Source: Bacteroidota bacterium
GTDB lineage: Bacteria; Bacteroidota; Bacteroidia; Bacteroidales; JAAUTT01
Assembly: GCA_030706405.1 (NCBI GenBank)
Contig: JAUZOO010000006.1
Coordinates: 62,001 to 126,000, forward strand
Reading direction: 5' to 3'
Length of the DNA: 64,000 nt
Under the pieces are notes generated by a model. That model did not search any database. It worked only from the letters and a program-made list of their open reading frames with translations, and was not told the DNA's origin. Position 1 is the stretch's first letter. Each line of letters opens with the position of its first letter. The position numbers and the translations under genes are program-made. Shown one piece after another: positions 1 to 10,031 of the stretch.

Positions 1-2
1 GA

Positions 3-1298
3 TTATTGTTTGGGTTGAATATGGCCGGAATTTCAGGAGCGATTCCTTTTTTACGCGATTATTTTGTATTGGACGATATTGCCTTAGGGTTGGCAGTAGG
101 TTCAATTATGATCGGGTGTCTTGTAGGATCGTTATTTGCCGGTTCATTAAGCGACAAATATGGACGAAAAGCAATGATGATCATCACAGCTGTTCTTTTT
201 ATGGTATCGGCTCTCGGGTGTAGCCTTACTTCCTCCTTGTGGTTTTTTGTAGCTTCTCGTATTATAGCAGGAATAGCGGTAGGGGCAGCCTCCGTACTTG
301 GGCCTACTTATATTTCTGAGATTGCACCTGCCGAACGCAGAGGAACACTGGTTTCGTTTAATCAGCTTGCCATTGTAATCGGCATCTTACTTTCGTATAT
401 TATTGATTACGCCTTCGTTAATTTAGACAATGGATGGCGGTATATGCTGGGAGTACCCTTTGTTTTTGGATTGATAAATCTTATATTCCTATTGATTTCG
501 TTCCCTGAAAGTCCGCGGTGGCTGGCCAAAGTAGGAAAACTCGAACTAACGCATAAAATATTGGAGAAAGTGGGCGGGAAAACCTATGCTGATAAAGAGT
601 TAAACTTGATAACAACCTCTCTGAATAATCAAACCTCAGACAAAAGAGTGAAAATTAAAGACTTGTTCCGGGGAAGGTTGGCCTATGTTGTTCTTCTTGG
701 GACTCTGTTGGCAGCATTTCAGCAAATTACTGGCATTAACGCGGTAGTAAATTACGCTCCAACAATTTTTCAACAAACAGGGGTCGGGAGTGATACCGCA
801 CTTTTACAATCGATTATTGTGGGTTTTGTAAATTTCGTGTTTACCATTGTAGCGGTTCGCCTTGTCGATAAGCTCGGACGTAAAACACTTTTGCTATGGG
901 GAGCAGGAGGAATGGCCGTATCCTTAGCTTATCTGGCCCTGGCATTTACATTCCATTCATTAAGCGGATTGGGAGTTCTAATATCATTACTATCCTATAT
1001 CGCTTTTATGGCAGCCTCCCTTTCGCCCGTAATGTGGGTAGTAACATCCGAAATGTATCCTACCCGTTACCGGGGAGTAGCCATGTCATTCTCTACCGCT
1101 GTTAGTTGGGCCTGTGCATTACTGGTGGTGCAATTTTTTCCGTGGATGCTTCATAGCCTGGGAGGCATGGTCAGTTTCGGCATTTTTGGTGGATTTAGCT
1201 TGTTAGCGTTCATCTTTATAAAGGTTTATATACCCGAAACCAAAGGGAAAACTCTTGAACAAATAGAATCGGATTTAGGATTGGTAAATGTAGAATAA
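3..1298 (+). CDS. MFS sugar porter (5'-truncated by window edge)
   Basis: Inner-membrane proton-coupled monosaccharide importer of the sugar porter family. About 430 residues are visible. The frame is open to the window edge and the first helix begins mid-way, so perhaps 15-25 residues lie outside. Family signatures are present: GRK after the second helix, PESPRWL before the central loop, DKLGRK in the second half and PETKGKTLE at the C-terminus. Eleven to twelve hydrophobic segments can be followed. The stop is 1 nt before the ATG of a PfkB kinase, so the two are co-transcribed and probably handle the same sugar. A porter plus kinase followed by a hybrid sensor with a sugar-binding domain resembles the Bacteroides fructan locus (BT1758/BT1757/BT1754), so fructose is the favoured but unproven substrate. 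Confidence 0.9.
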   Translation, partial: LLFGLNMAGISGAIPFLRDYFVLDDIALGLAVGSIMIGCLVGSLFAGSLSDKYGRKAMMIITAVLFMVSALGCSLTSSLWFFVASRIIAGIAVGAASVLGPTYISEIAPAERRGTLVSFNQLAIVIGILLSYIIDYAFVNLDNGWRYMLGVPFVFGLINLIFLLISFPESPRWLAKVGKLELTHKILEKVGGKTYADKELNLITTSLNNQTSDKRVKIKDLFRGRLAYVVLLGTLLAAFQQITGINAVVNYAPTIFQQTGVGSDTALLQSIIVGFVNFVFTIVAVRLVDKLGRKTLLLWGAGGMAVSLAYLALAFTFHSLSGLGVLISLLSYIAFMAASLSPVMWVVTSEMYPTRYRGVAMSFSTAVSWACALLVVQFFPWMLHSLGGMVSFGIFGGFSLLAFIFIKVYIPETKGKTLEQIESDLGLVNVE

Positions 1299-1299
1299 C

Positions 1300-2193
1300 A
1301 TGAAAACAAAATTTAAGGTAGTTGGAATAGGGGAGGTATTGTGGGATATGCTGCCACAAGGCAAACAATTAGGCGGAGCACCGGCCAATTTTGCGTACCA
1401 TGCCAATCAGCTTGGTGCCGAAAGTTATGTAATTAGCGCTATTGGCAAAGATGCTTTGGGTGAAGAAATTCTTAATCAATTATCTGCTTACGACTTGAAT
1501 TTACGTCTCGAAAAGGTAGATTACCCTACCGGGACGGTAAATGTAACAGTAAGCAACCTGGGTATTCCTGAATATGAAATCATTAAAAATGTAGCCTGGG
1601 ATTATCTTGAGCTCACACCGGAAAACATTAGCCTTGCACAACAAACTGATGCCGTTTGTTTTGGAAGTTTAGCCCAGCGGCATGAAGTCTCGCGCAAAGC
1701 GATTACAGATTTTATTAAAAAAGTCCCGGTGAATGCCTTGAAAATTTTTGATATCAACCTTCGGCAAAATTTTTACAACAAGGAGTTGATCGAAAATTCT
1801 ATCAAGTTATCTAATGTGCTAAAAATTAATGATGATGAACTAAAAATTGTATCAGAAATGTTTGGCTGGACGGGCGACGATGAGAAAATATGCCAAAAAC
1901 TGATCGAAGTTTATCAACTCAAAGTGCTGGCCTACACCTGTGGTACCAAAGGTAGTTATTTGTACAAAGGCAGTGGAAAATCGTTTATGGATACCCCAAT
2001 TGTAGAAGTAAAGGATACCGTTGGAGCGGGGGATTCCTTTACCGCAGGGCTGACCACGGGATTACTTGAAAATAAAAAGTTGGAAGAGTGCCATTCCAGA
2101 GCCGTAAAAATATCGGCTTATGTATGCACTCATTTTGGAGCTATGCCAGAATATTCCGGACAGCTAAAACAATTATTCCATTCAATACTATAA
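1300..2193 (+). CDS. PfkB-family sugar kinase, probable fructokinase
   Basis: Cytoplasmic ATP-dependent sugar kinase of the ribokinase/PfkB family, 297 residues, the usual length. The N-terminal GEVLWDMLP and GGAPANFA stretch is the substrate-side signature. DTVGAGDSFTAGL near the C-terminus is the second PfkB signature, whose Asp is the catalytic base and whose GAGD forms the anion hole. The ATG lies immediately after the stop of the MFS porter, which supports a transport-phosphorylation pair. Fructose is the most likely substrate given the porter and the downstream hybrid regulator, but ribokinase-family members also take other sugars, so specificity is an inference. Two hairpins follow the gene. 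Confidence 0.9.
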   Translation: MKTKFKVVGIGEVLWDMLPQGKQLGGAPANFAYHANQLGAESYVISAIGKDALGEEILNQLSAYDLNLRLEKVDYPTGTVNVTVSNLGIPEYEIIKNVAWDYLELTPENISLAQQTDAVCFGSLAQRHEVSRKAITDFIKKVPVNALKIFDINLRQNFYNKELIENSIKLSNVLKINDDELKIVSEMFGWTGDDEKICQKLIEVYQLKVLAYTCGTKGSYLYKGSGKSFMDTPIVEVKDTVGAGDSFTAGLTTGLLENKKLEECHSRAVKISAYVCTHFGAMPEYSGQLKQLFHSIL

Positions 2194-2211
2194 ATAAAGG
2201 TTCGTTAGATA

Positions 2212-2278
2212 ATCATGGTAGTAACCATGATGTTAGTAGTTTAATCGGCTTAATGGCTACTCCAATTGGGTAGCCATT
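2212..2278 (+). terminator. Tandem hairpins after the porter-kinase operon
   Basis: The first hairpin has perfect 8-bp arms at 2212-2219 and 2224-2231 with a 4-nt loop. The second has 9-bp arms, AATGGCTAC at 2252-2260 and its complement at 2270-2278, followed by ATTTTA. Together they probably end the porter-kinase transcript before the separately expressed lipoprotein at 2437. Confidence 0.6.
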
Positions 2279-2436
2279 ATTTTACCTCTAAAAATGGATC
2301 GCAATATTTTTAATTGTTCGTAAATAGTGCATCATGAGTAAGCTTTATCCGTGATGGAAATGACTTACTCACTTATAAGGTAGATGTTTATCAGAATTGA
2401 TTAATGCTTGTCAGGACTTCTTAAATCGATAAAAAC

Positions 2437-3456
2437 ATGATGAAAATTAGTAAACCGCTTATTACATTTATGCTTCTAATATTTATATCGCTTATTTTTT
2501 CAAAGTGTCAAAACGAAAAGAAGAGAACAATAGGATTTTTATTACCGAATCTTACCGATAGCAGATATTTAAAAGATAAGGCTTACTTTGGCGAGAAAGC
2601 CAGTGCCTTAGGCTTTGAAGTTGAGACCGCAATAGCAGACAATAATCAGGAGATGCAGGAGAAACAGGCTATACAAATGATAGATAGAGGGATTAAAGTA
2701 CTTGTCATATCCGCAGTTAATCAAAATCTGGCTGCATCAATTGTACGATATGCCCATGAAAATGATACCAAGGTAATTGCTTATGAACGCTTAATCAACA
2801 ACTGCGATCTTGATTACCTAGTAACATTCGACCATGAAGCAGTAGGAAAACTCCAAGCCAGTTTTGCAGTTGAACACATGCCCAAAGGAAATTATGTGAT
2901 TATTGGAGGAGATAAAGGCGATAAAAACGCAGAACTAATAGAAAAAGGCCAGCTTGAGGTTTTGGAGCCTCTTATTAAATCAGAAAGTATTCATATTATA
3001 TACCGAACTTTTATAGAAGATTGGTCAACTGAAACAGCGAAAGAACAAGTTGCGAAGGTCGCTCAGCTTAGCGGAGAGAAAATTGATGTGGTCTTATCTG
3101 CAAATGATGCTATGGCCGGAGGAATCATTAAATCATTAGAAGAAAATCAACCTGCTTATCCCTACTTGATTACAGGGCTTGACGCAGATTTGGATGCCTG
3201 CAAACGAATTGTTACAGGTAAACAGTCCATGACTGTTTATAAACCATTTAAAAAAATGGCTTCGATTGCTGCCGATCTCGCCGTAAAATTAATCTCACAT
3301 AACGGGAAAGCAGACACAAACTCCCAATTTTTTAATGGTAAAAAGAACGTTCCTACCTTATTGTTGAATCCGTTAACTATTAACGCATCTAATCTCAAGA
3401 CTACAGTGCTAATGGACGGATTTTATAAAGAAACAGAAGTGTATAGTAACAATTAA
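2437..3456 (+). CDS. Periplasmic sugar-binding lipoprotein (type I PBP fold)
   Basis: Ribose/xylose-type periplasmic substrate-binding protein, 339 residues. The N-terminus has a hydrophobic signal ending in a lipobox-like LIFSKC, so it is probably lipidated. The first mature strand IGFLLPNL, the DNNQEMQEKQAIQMID helix, VLVISAVNQN, VIAYERLI and SANDAMAGGI all match the XylF/RbsB pattern. No ABC permease or ATPase is present nearby, so it is unlikely to feed an ABC transporter. It sits directly upstream of a hybrid sensor kinase with the same fold in its periplasmic part, suggesting ligand presentation to the sensor or scavenging. The start is one of two adjacent ATG codons. Confidence 0.8.
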   Translation: MMKISKPLITFMLLIFISLIFSKCQNEKKRTIGFLLPNLTDSRYLKDKAYFGEKASALGFEVETAIADNNQEMQEKQAIQMIDRGIKVLVISAVNQNLAASIVRYAHENDTKVIAYERLINNCDLDYLVTFDHEAVGKLQASFAVEHMPKGNYVIIGGDKGDKNAELIEKGQLEVLEPLIKSESIHIIYRTFIEDWSTETAKEQVAKVAQLSGEKIDVVLSANDAMAGGIIKSLEENQPAYPYLITGLDADLDACKRIVTGKQSMTVYKPFKKMASIAADLAVKLISHNGKADTNSQFFNGKKNVPTLLLNPLTINASNLKTTVLMDGFYKETEVYSNN

Positions 3457-3540
3457 AAATATTTTTACAATGCAGACTGCTAAATTACGGTTCAGGCATT
3501 TGATTTGTTGAAATATCCTTACCTTAAACAAAAAAAACGT

Positions 3541-6306
3541 ATGGTACGAGTGGCCTCCAAAATATGCATTTTTTTATTCATAAGCCTAACTGTCTTATCT
3601 TGTACCAGTAGAAAAGGAAAAGTTTTTACCATAGGATTTTCGCAATGTATCGGAGACGATGCGTGGAGAAAACAAATGATTAATGAAATGAAGATTGAAG
3701 CTTCATTTTACGATAATGTCAATTTGATTGTTGAAGATGCCAAAGGAAACAGTGAATTACAGGTAAAACAAATACAAGGTCTTCTTAACAAAAAAGTGGA
3801 CTTGCTGATTATTTCTCCCAACGAATCGAAACCAATTACGTCAATAGCTCAAAAGGCATATAAACAGGGCATCCCCACCATATTGATCGATAGAAAAATC
3901 GATTCTGACGAATATTCAGTATTTATTGGTGCAGACAATTATGCCATAGGTAAATATGCTGCCATATTTTTGGGAAATGCATCCCATGAGAAGCGGAATG
4001 TTCTTGAGATATGGGGATTGGAAGGTTCTTCGCCAGCCAGAGAACGTCATAAAGGCTTTATAGATAATATATCACATTTCCCCAATTTTAGCCTGACGGG
4101 AAAAGTGAGCGGACACTGGTTAAAAGGCGATGCTTTCCAACAAGTTAAGTCGTTTAAACATCTTAATCAGATACAGGTAATCTTTGCACATAACGACGAG
4201 ATGGCATTAGGAGCTTATGAGGCTTGCAAGCAGCTGAAAATGGATACCAAAAATATGATTTTTTTAGGAGTAGATGCATTACAAGGAACCAAAGGAGGTA
4301 TTCATGCTGTCATTGACCATAAACTAACCGCCACAATGCTTTACCCTACCGGTGGAGGAAAGGCTATTCAGGTTGCCCTTCAGATATTGGAGCATAAGGA
4401 TTTTAAAAAAGAATATTTACTGAATACGGCTCTGGTGGACAGCTTAAATGCCCAAATCCTCCAACTCCAATCTGTCCAAATTAATGATTACCTTGGTAAG
4501 ATTGAAAACCAACAATTTAAATTAAAGTCCCTCGATAACAAATACAATAACCAACAAACGCTGTTGTACTTTACGATAATTCTGATGGGTTTGGCCTTCT
4601 TCCTTGCGATTATGCTTTTTTTTGCTTACAACCACACTAAACGAATACTTTTTGAATTAAAAATTAAGAATCAAAAAATAGACCAGCAACGCGAAAAGCT
4701 CTCACAGCAGCGCGAGCAACTGGTAATTATGAATGAAAAAATAGAAGAAGTTACGGCGCAAAAGCTTCGTTTTTTTACGAATGTGTCCCACGAACTACGA
4801 ACTCCTCTATCCCTGCTTATTTCTCCACTCGAAAAGCTCCTTGAAATTAATAAATATCCCGAAATGAACAGAGAGCTTGTAGTTATGAAAAACAATACAG
4901 AAAGGCTTTTGAGGCTAATCAGTCAGTTATTGGATTTTAGGAAGATTGAAGATGAAATGATGAAGTTATATGTTCAACAAGTTAATATCGTTTCCCTGAT
5001 AAAAAACACAAAAGCTGCATTTAATTATCAGGCACACATTAAGGAAATAAATTACCAATTAACCATCCCCGAGAACGAAATCGATATTTTTTGCGATGAG
5101 GATAAAATGGAAAAAGTATTCCTTAACTTGATATCTAACGCATTCAAATTCACTAAGAAGGGAGGAACAATACGGATTGACATAACCGAGAAAAAAGATG
5201 AAGTTCAAATATCGATCTCTGATTCCGGAAAAGGAATTGACAAAGAGCAACTTGCAAAAATATTTGACAGGTTTTACCAAGGAACAGGCGATTATAGCAG
5301 TGGAACAGGGATTGGTCTCAATTTGTCAAAGGAATATGTAGAACTCCACAATGGGAGGATTATAGCGAAAAGCCAACCTGAAATTGGGAGCACGTTTACG
5401 GTATTACTAAAAAAAGGTAAAGAACATCTTGAAAAAGATTATATATCGTTTATTCCAGATTCAGTATCTAATTCTAAAAAGACAGGGAATGGGTATCTTA
5501 TGCCAGAAGGAAGCGAGCCTCTTGTATCGCTCAATGAAGGCGATTACGAATACAACTTGTTAGTAGTTGAGGACGATGATGATATGCGGGAGTACCTCAA
5601 AACCCAATTTAAAAAGGATTATACTGTATTTGTTGCGACAAACGGGAATGAAGCTTATCAGATGCTTAAGGACGTAGAAATAAATCTGATCGTGTGTGAT
5701 GTAATGATGCCCGAAATGGACGGTTTTGAATTTTGCCGGATAGTGAAGAATGATTTGGCTTTTAGCCATATTCCGGTTATTTTGCTTACGGCACTGTCGG
5801 GTGAGGACCAATTGATCAAAGGGCTTACAATCGGAGCTGACGATTATTTATATAAACCATTTAATTACAAACACCTCCAACTTAAAGTCAAAAATCTGTT
5901 ACAGCTTAAGAAAAAATTTCGGGAGTCATTTAAAAATCAATTTTTAGGTTCTTACAACGAAACAGAATTGGACTCTGCTGATAAAAAGTTTATAGGCAAA
6001 GTTACCAAAGTGCTGGATAAATATATTAAGGATAGCGAAATCAGTATCGAAAAAATCAGTGCAGACCTAGGGATTTCGAGAATACACCTTTACAGGAAAA
6101 TCAAAGATATAACGGGGTATTCGCCCAGCGAATTTTTTAAAAGCTACAAGATTAAAAAGTCTTTACCATTATTACTTGCAAAGAACCTGAACATAAGCGA
6201 AATTGCCTATCAATGTGGATTTTCCTCTCCAGCTTATTATTCGAAATGTTTTAAAGAGATATTAAACATTTCACCTACAGAGTATAAGCTTAGTAATACA
6301 AAATAA
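3541..6306 (+). CDS. Hybrid two-component regulator with periplasmic sugar-binding sensor (BT1754-like)
   Basis: One-protein signal transduction system in the inner membrane. Numbering is from an upstream TTG at 3505; the ATG at 3541 (residue 13) is preferred because it starts directly before the signal segment. Order: signal/anchor about 16-33, type I periplasmic-binding domain about 40-310, transmembrane helix about 352-375, coiled coil, HisKA with phospho-acceptor His429 in NVSHELRTPLS, HATPase with the N box (NLISNAFKF) and GTGIGLNLS, receiver domain about 684-795 with Asp732 in CDVMMPEMDG and the switch Lys in YKPF, then an AraC-type HTH about 825-933. In the known fructan system such a sensor binds the monosaccharide directly. 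Here it probably senses the sugar handled by the upstream porter and kinase. Confidence 0.93.
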   Translation: MVRVASKICIFLFISLTVLSCTSRKGKVFTIGFSQCIGDDAWRKQMINEMKIEASFYDNVNLIVEDAKGNSELQVKQIQGLLNKKVDLLIISPNESKPITSIAQKAYKQGIPTILIDRKIDSDEYSVFIGADNYAIGKYAAIFLGNASHEKRNVLEIWGLEGSSPARERHKGFIDNISHFPNFSLTGKVSGHWLKGDAFQQVKSFKHLNQIQVIFAHNDEMALGAYEACKQLKMDTKNMIFLGVDALQGTKGGIHAVIDHKLTATMLYPTGGGKAIQVALQILEHKDFKKEYLLNTALVDSLNAQILQLQSVQINDYLGKIENQQFKLKSLDNKYNNQQTLLYFTIILMGLAFFLAIMLFFAYNHTKRILFELKIKNQKIDQQREKLSQQREQLVIMNEKIEEVTAQKLRFFTNVSHELRTPLSLLISPLEKLLEINKYPEMNRELVVMKNNTERLLRLISQLLDFRKIEDEMMKLYVQQVNIVSLIKNTKAAFNYQAHIKEINYQLTIPENEIDIFCDEDKMEKVFLNLISNAFKFTKKGGTIRIDITEKKDEVQISISDSGKGIDKEQLAKIFDRFYQGTGDYSSGTGIGLNLSKEYVELHNGRIIAKSQPEIGSTFTVLLKKGKEHLEKDYISFIPDSVSNSKKTGNGYLMPEGSEPLVSLNEGDYEYNLLVVEDDDDMREYLKTQFKKDYTVFVATNGNEAYQMLKDVEINLIVCDVMMPEMDGFEFCRIVKNDLAFSHIPVILLTALSGEDQLIKGLTIGADDYLYKPFNYKHLQLKVKNLLQLKKKFRESFKNQFLGSYNETELDSADKKFIGKVTKVLDKYIKDSEISIEKISADLGISRIHLYRKIKDITGYSPSEFFKSYKIKKSLPLLLAKNLNISEIAYQCGFSSPAYYSKCFKEILNISPTEYKLSNTK

Positions 6307-6705
6307 TTAAAACTCTGTGGTAAATTTTGTAAAATTAAACCTGACAATAGTTGAGCAATGAAAAAACTCAATTGTATTGATTATGAAGCTTTAGTATAAT
6401 AACACACTAACGATAAAGGGAAGACCGCTGAAAAGTAATTAAGCTAGAGATTAAAGATAATGTTTAAAGTTTAATGTGGTGGTGATGCTTGCTTACGCGG
6501 CACGTGCAACTTGCCGAAAATAATCCGGCGTAGTAAGCTATCGATGTATTTACAATTGAACGTATTGGAAGTCGGGATAACTTGTTTTTGCTTGTTTATT
6601 TCAGGGCAAATGTATTTAAGAGATTAGGAGTTTGTCTTTGAGTTTGACATTTAAAGATGTAGCCTTTCCAAACCGGCTCATTGGTATGGCTGAGGTGTCG
6701 GTGTT
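6307..6705. other. Intergenic gap between convergent genes
   Basis: About 400 bases between the hybrid regulator (+) and the kelch/BTAD regulator (-). An imperfect inverted repeat around 6489-6541 (GCTTAC...GTAGTAAGC type arms) could serve as a shared terminator, but the stem is interrupted. No gene, RNA or repeat family is recognised. Confidence 0.4.
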
Positions 6706-9216
6706 TTATATCCTCAAATCATTGAAAGAGTGAGGGTAATCCACTCCCATCGTTTTTTTGTAATGGTTAACGAAGTCTAAGTAATGTCTTTGGGCCTCAT
6801 AATTCTGCTTCATTTTCTGTAAAGATTTTACCTGATAGGCCAGAGCCTCATCGTTGATAGGATCTATTATAAGCATAGCTTCTGCAAAGCTTAATGTAGA
6901 AGGATAGTCATTATTGTTATAGCCTTTTTTCATTTCAGTAACCAGCAAAGGTTCTAATTCTTGCTCAAGGGTTCCTTTGAATTGGTCGAATAAGGATAAG
7001 TCGTATGATTGTAGAAATTTGCCTCGATACAGAATTTGCAGCAATTCTTCTTTATTTTTTTCTGTCAGGTTCGACGAAATAATATGCAGACATCTTTCGT
7101 AGTCGCAATAGCAATTGCCCGACAATTCTATCTTGTAAAGTCCTTTATCGTAGATGAGTTCTATTCCGTCGAGTTCTTTCAATATTTTTCGAAGATTATT
7201 GATAGTTACTCCTCTGGAGTTCTTTACTTTAGCTTCGGAAATGTCTGGCCATAGTAAGTGACTGAGTTTTTGTGAAGTAATACCCTCTTCCTTACTGTAT
7301 TGAAGAATGAGCAGGAATACCTGTTTTATTTTAGAGCTGAACATATAGCTTATATCCCTTTTTTGCCTGTTGTATACCGTGAATTCTCCAAAAAGGTAAA
7401 TGGAATTTGGGATATCCGTTATATGTTGTTTTTTTATTGTTACAGGTTCGGTTGTTATCTCTTCTGACTCTTGATTTCGATTTCGCCTCCTGCTTTGCCT
7501 CCAAATAAATATGATAGCGATCAATATCAGACTCGATAATACAGCTAACCAACGATATATATTGGTTGTTTTAACCGGCAAATAACCCGATAATTCTTCG
7601 GCAGTAATAGGAGGGAATGATAAGGAATAAACCTTTAAAACGGAACGAATGTCATCATCAAACTCCTGAACAGTTGCGAATAAAGTATTTAACTGATTGT
7701 CAAAATACAAGTTGGCATTGGTTGTAATTTTGTCCGAATGTATTGGAATGGAATCGCCAAGTATTTTATAACTGCCATCCTTTAATGAAAAACGATATAA
7801 CCGAAGAAATGAATTGGAATAATGTTCGGGGTAGCACAATGTATAAAAACAGGAATCCTGAATAACCATTCCTCTTACAGGAACCACATTTTCGTTGTTC
7901 CACTCGATCTTCCAAAGTTTTGTAACGTTTTTTGTGTTTAGGTCTACTTTATACAAATCATAAAAATATTTCCGCCCGACGACTTGTTCTCCGGATTTAT
8001 TACCCATCCCTCCAAATACGTATAGTGAATTATTTTTTTTCTGATATCCCATACTTACAAAGTATCGGGGATGTATTGTTGCATCGCCTTTTACTCGAAG
8101 GGTATCCCATGCTTTGGATTCGGTGTCGAAAGTATAAAAGATCTTGTTGTAGTGCATATTGCCAAATCCTCCGAAAAGGATGTAGCGGTGGTTGTCAGTG
8201 TCAAAATACGATCCGTGGTGATGTAGTTGTGTGGGCAATTTATCAGAACTCTCGGTAGTCCATTGATAAGTATCCAAATTGAGGCTGGCTACAGAAGGCC
8301 CCTTGTATTTAGAAGACTCATCAAAATAAACTTCATAAGCGTATAGTTTATGAAGTTTGGGATCAATAAAATTTGTTCCTAACGTAAGCATCACCGGGCA
8401 ATTTTTTTTAAAGACCTCAGTTTTTATCTCCCCCGATCTTACGTTATATATATATATGGAGTCTTTATTGAAGTAATAAATTTCTTTCTTTTCTGGATTA
8501 TAATTGGCTCCAGCTACGGTCTTCGATTTAAATAGAGTTTTAAATTTCCATTGATATGAATCGTTAATGAGCCATTCGGGATTTATAACATCGCCTGTTT
8601 CCCTACCGTTAGAATCGTGAACTATGTTTCCTCTATTTTCTTTTAAAACAAAAGTGTATTTTTTATCGTTATTGCCAACCGAAACATTTTGTATGGCAAA
8701 AGAAGGTACATCAATTAGATAGTCGCTTTTCCCGAAAATAATTATTGGATAATATTTTTCGGGAAGTCCTGCATTGTTCGCAACAAATGTCCGATTGTGA
8801 ATCGTGAGTTTTATAGAGTTATTAACGAGGTCAAAACTTATAATCGTTTTAAACCAAGGTAAGTTAATTAACTCCGCTTTATTTATTTTGGCAGTAATCA
8901 GGCTGCTTTTGCCTTCCTCATTAAATTTGAATTGGATATTATCTCCCTGTCCATCATAAAACAAGTTGTAAATTTTATCGTTTTTCTGGTTTTTAATTCT
9001 GAGAATGTACCCTATTGGTGTTGCTTGGTAAAGAGACAGATCAAACTCAATATTATAGTATCCTGAAAACATAACGGACTTATCGCCGAAAACATTATAT
9101 GAAGTACGCTTATCGATGGGTTGTTCTTTACTACTCCTGAACTTTAATCCTTGAGAAAATGACTCCTGTGAAATCGAAAAAAGGATAATAAGGAGTAGGT
9201 AATAATATGTTTTCAT
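6706..9216 (-). CDS. Membrane one-component regulator: kelch-like sensor, TM helix, winged helix and BTAD-like domain
   Basis: Probable transcription regulator that spans the inner membrane. Numbering is from an ATG at 9240; the ATG at 9216 (residue 9) is preferred because it gives a clean signal peptide cut near FSQ. Residues about 31-230 form a beta-rich, LamG-like region. About 240-545 hold kelch/galactose-oxidase-like repeats (HRYILFGGFGN, NSLYVFGGMGN, FYTFDTESKAWDTL). A single TM helix lies at about 563-580, followed by a basic stop-transfer RQSRRR. The cytoplasmic part has a winged-helix OmpR/SARP-like domain about 612-712 and a helical BTAD-like domain to 844. No kinase or receiver domain is present. 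It is divergent from the mannan PUL at 10 kb, which is its likely target. The architecture is visible; ligand and target are inferred. Confidence 0.75.
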   Translation of the reverse strand: MKTYYYLLLIILFSISQESFSQGLKFRSSKEQPIDKRTSYNVFGDKSVMFSGYYNIEFDLSLYQATPIGYILRIKNQKNDKIYNLFYDGQGDNIQFKFNEEGKSSLITAKINKAELINLPWFKTIISFDLVNNSIKLTIHNRTFVANNAGLPEKYYPIIIFGKSDYLIDVPSFAIQNVSVGNNDKKYTFVLKENRGNIVHDSNGRETGDVINPEWLINDSYQWKFKTLFKSKTVAGANYNPEKKEIYYFNKDSIYIYNVRSGEIKTEVFKKNCPVMLTLGTNFIDPKLHKLYAYEVYFDESSKYKGPSVASLNLDTYQWTTESSDKLPTQLHHHGSYFDTDNHRYILFGGFGNMHYNKIFYTFDTESKAWDTLRVKGDATIHPRYFVSMGYQKKNNSLYVFGGMGNKSGEQVVGRKYFYDLYKVDLNTKNVTKLWKIEWNNENVVPVRGMVIQDSCFYTLCYPEHYSNSFLRLYRFSLKDGSYKILGDSIPIHSDKITTNANLYFDNQLNTLFATVQEFDDDIRSVLKVYSLSFPPITAEELSGYLPVKTTNIYRWLAVLSSLILIAIIFIWRQSRRRNRNQESEEITTEPVTIKKQHITDIPNSIYLFGEFTVYNRQKRDISYMFSSKIKQVFLLILQYSKEEGITSQKLSHLLWPDISEAKVKNSRGVTINNLRKILKELDGIELIYDKGLYKIELSGNCYCDYERCLHIISSNLTEKNKEELLQILYRGKFLQSYDLSLFDQFKGTLEQELEPLLVTEMKKGYNNNDYPSTLSFAEAMLIIDPINDEALAYQVKSLQKMKQNYEAQRHYLDFVNHYKKTMGVDYPHSFNDLRI

Positions 9217-10031
9217 AGTTAGCTGGAAGTGTAGATTCAAAACGGTTAAAAATACGCTAATATTCGTAATATGGGAATCGGAAATCTATAATAAAAGTTT
9301 AATAATAAATAAAATAGACCTAACAGAGATCGCCGGATTCCAGCGCTAAATTATAAAATGAATACTGAATCACAAGAAAAACATAGGTATAAACAGTGCG
9401 AATACATTTAAGTTTTTTGAATTTATATTAGTGTTGATGTCAATGTTTCAGTAATGAAGTTTTTGTAAATAAATGGTTTGGTTCGGATGGGAGAATGCTG
9501 TACTGTTATTTAGGTGTATGAATAAATCAGGGAAAGGAGGAAGCGTTTTCTGTGCCGAAACAGACGCTCTTTCCGGAGGCCTTTCTATTGCTGAGAAACT
9601 ATATTCCCGTTTCCGGATAATTTACATCGCACTCGCATTAATAATATTGTTTTTCCCTCCGGGTTAAAATCCGGAGCTATACCTATGTAACTCCTGCCGA
9701 AGTTATTTATTTGAATAGCTACCCCAAAGTATTATACTCTTAAGTGGTTGAACCGGACATGGAAGGTTAGTGGAAATTATAATAACAAAATAAATAAGGT
9801 TTAATAGTTTAGTGTGTTGATGTTCAGTGTAATAATAAATGATTTAAAAGGGATTAAAGGTTTTTTTTTGCCATTTAACCGTGGTTTAATCGATAAATTA
9901 ATCTCCATGCTGCAATATTTACCCGACCTAATAGACGAGCTAACTAAGTGTGACATATTGTAAAATTTTAACATTGAATATATGTGACTCTATTTTTGTC
10001 AAATTTTAAATTTTTAATTAACTATCTAATT
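9217..10031. other. Long divergent intergenic region
   Basis: About 815 AT-rich bases between the kelch/BTAD regulator (-) and the first mannan PUL gene (+). It should contain both promoters and any operator. A 64-codon frame at 9473-9667 has no recognisable protein features and is not called. A TAnnTTTG box is annotated separately at 9991. Confidence 0.5.
9991..9998 (+). promoter_or_regulatory. Candidate Bacteroidota -7 box of mannan PUL
   Basis: TATTTTTG fits the Bacteroides -7 consensus TAnnTTTG and lies about 35 bases before the preferred ATG at 10032. A TTG occurs upstream at 9974 but the spacing is shorter than the usual 19-20 bases, so the -33 element is weak. If real, it rules out the in-frame start at 9984. 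Confidence 0.35.

Noticed and set aside
6489-6541. Imperfect inverted repeat after the hybrid regulator, considered as a terminator
   Set aside because: The stem is interrupted by an insertion and no T-run follows, so it is mentioned only in the gap description.
9473-9667. 64-codon frame in the divergent intergenic region, with a hydrophobic C-terminus
   Set aside because: No homologue, no RBS or promoter, unusual composition; probably chance in AT-rich DNA.
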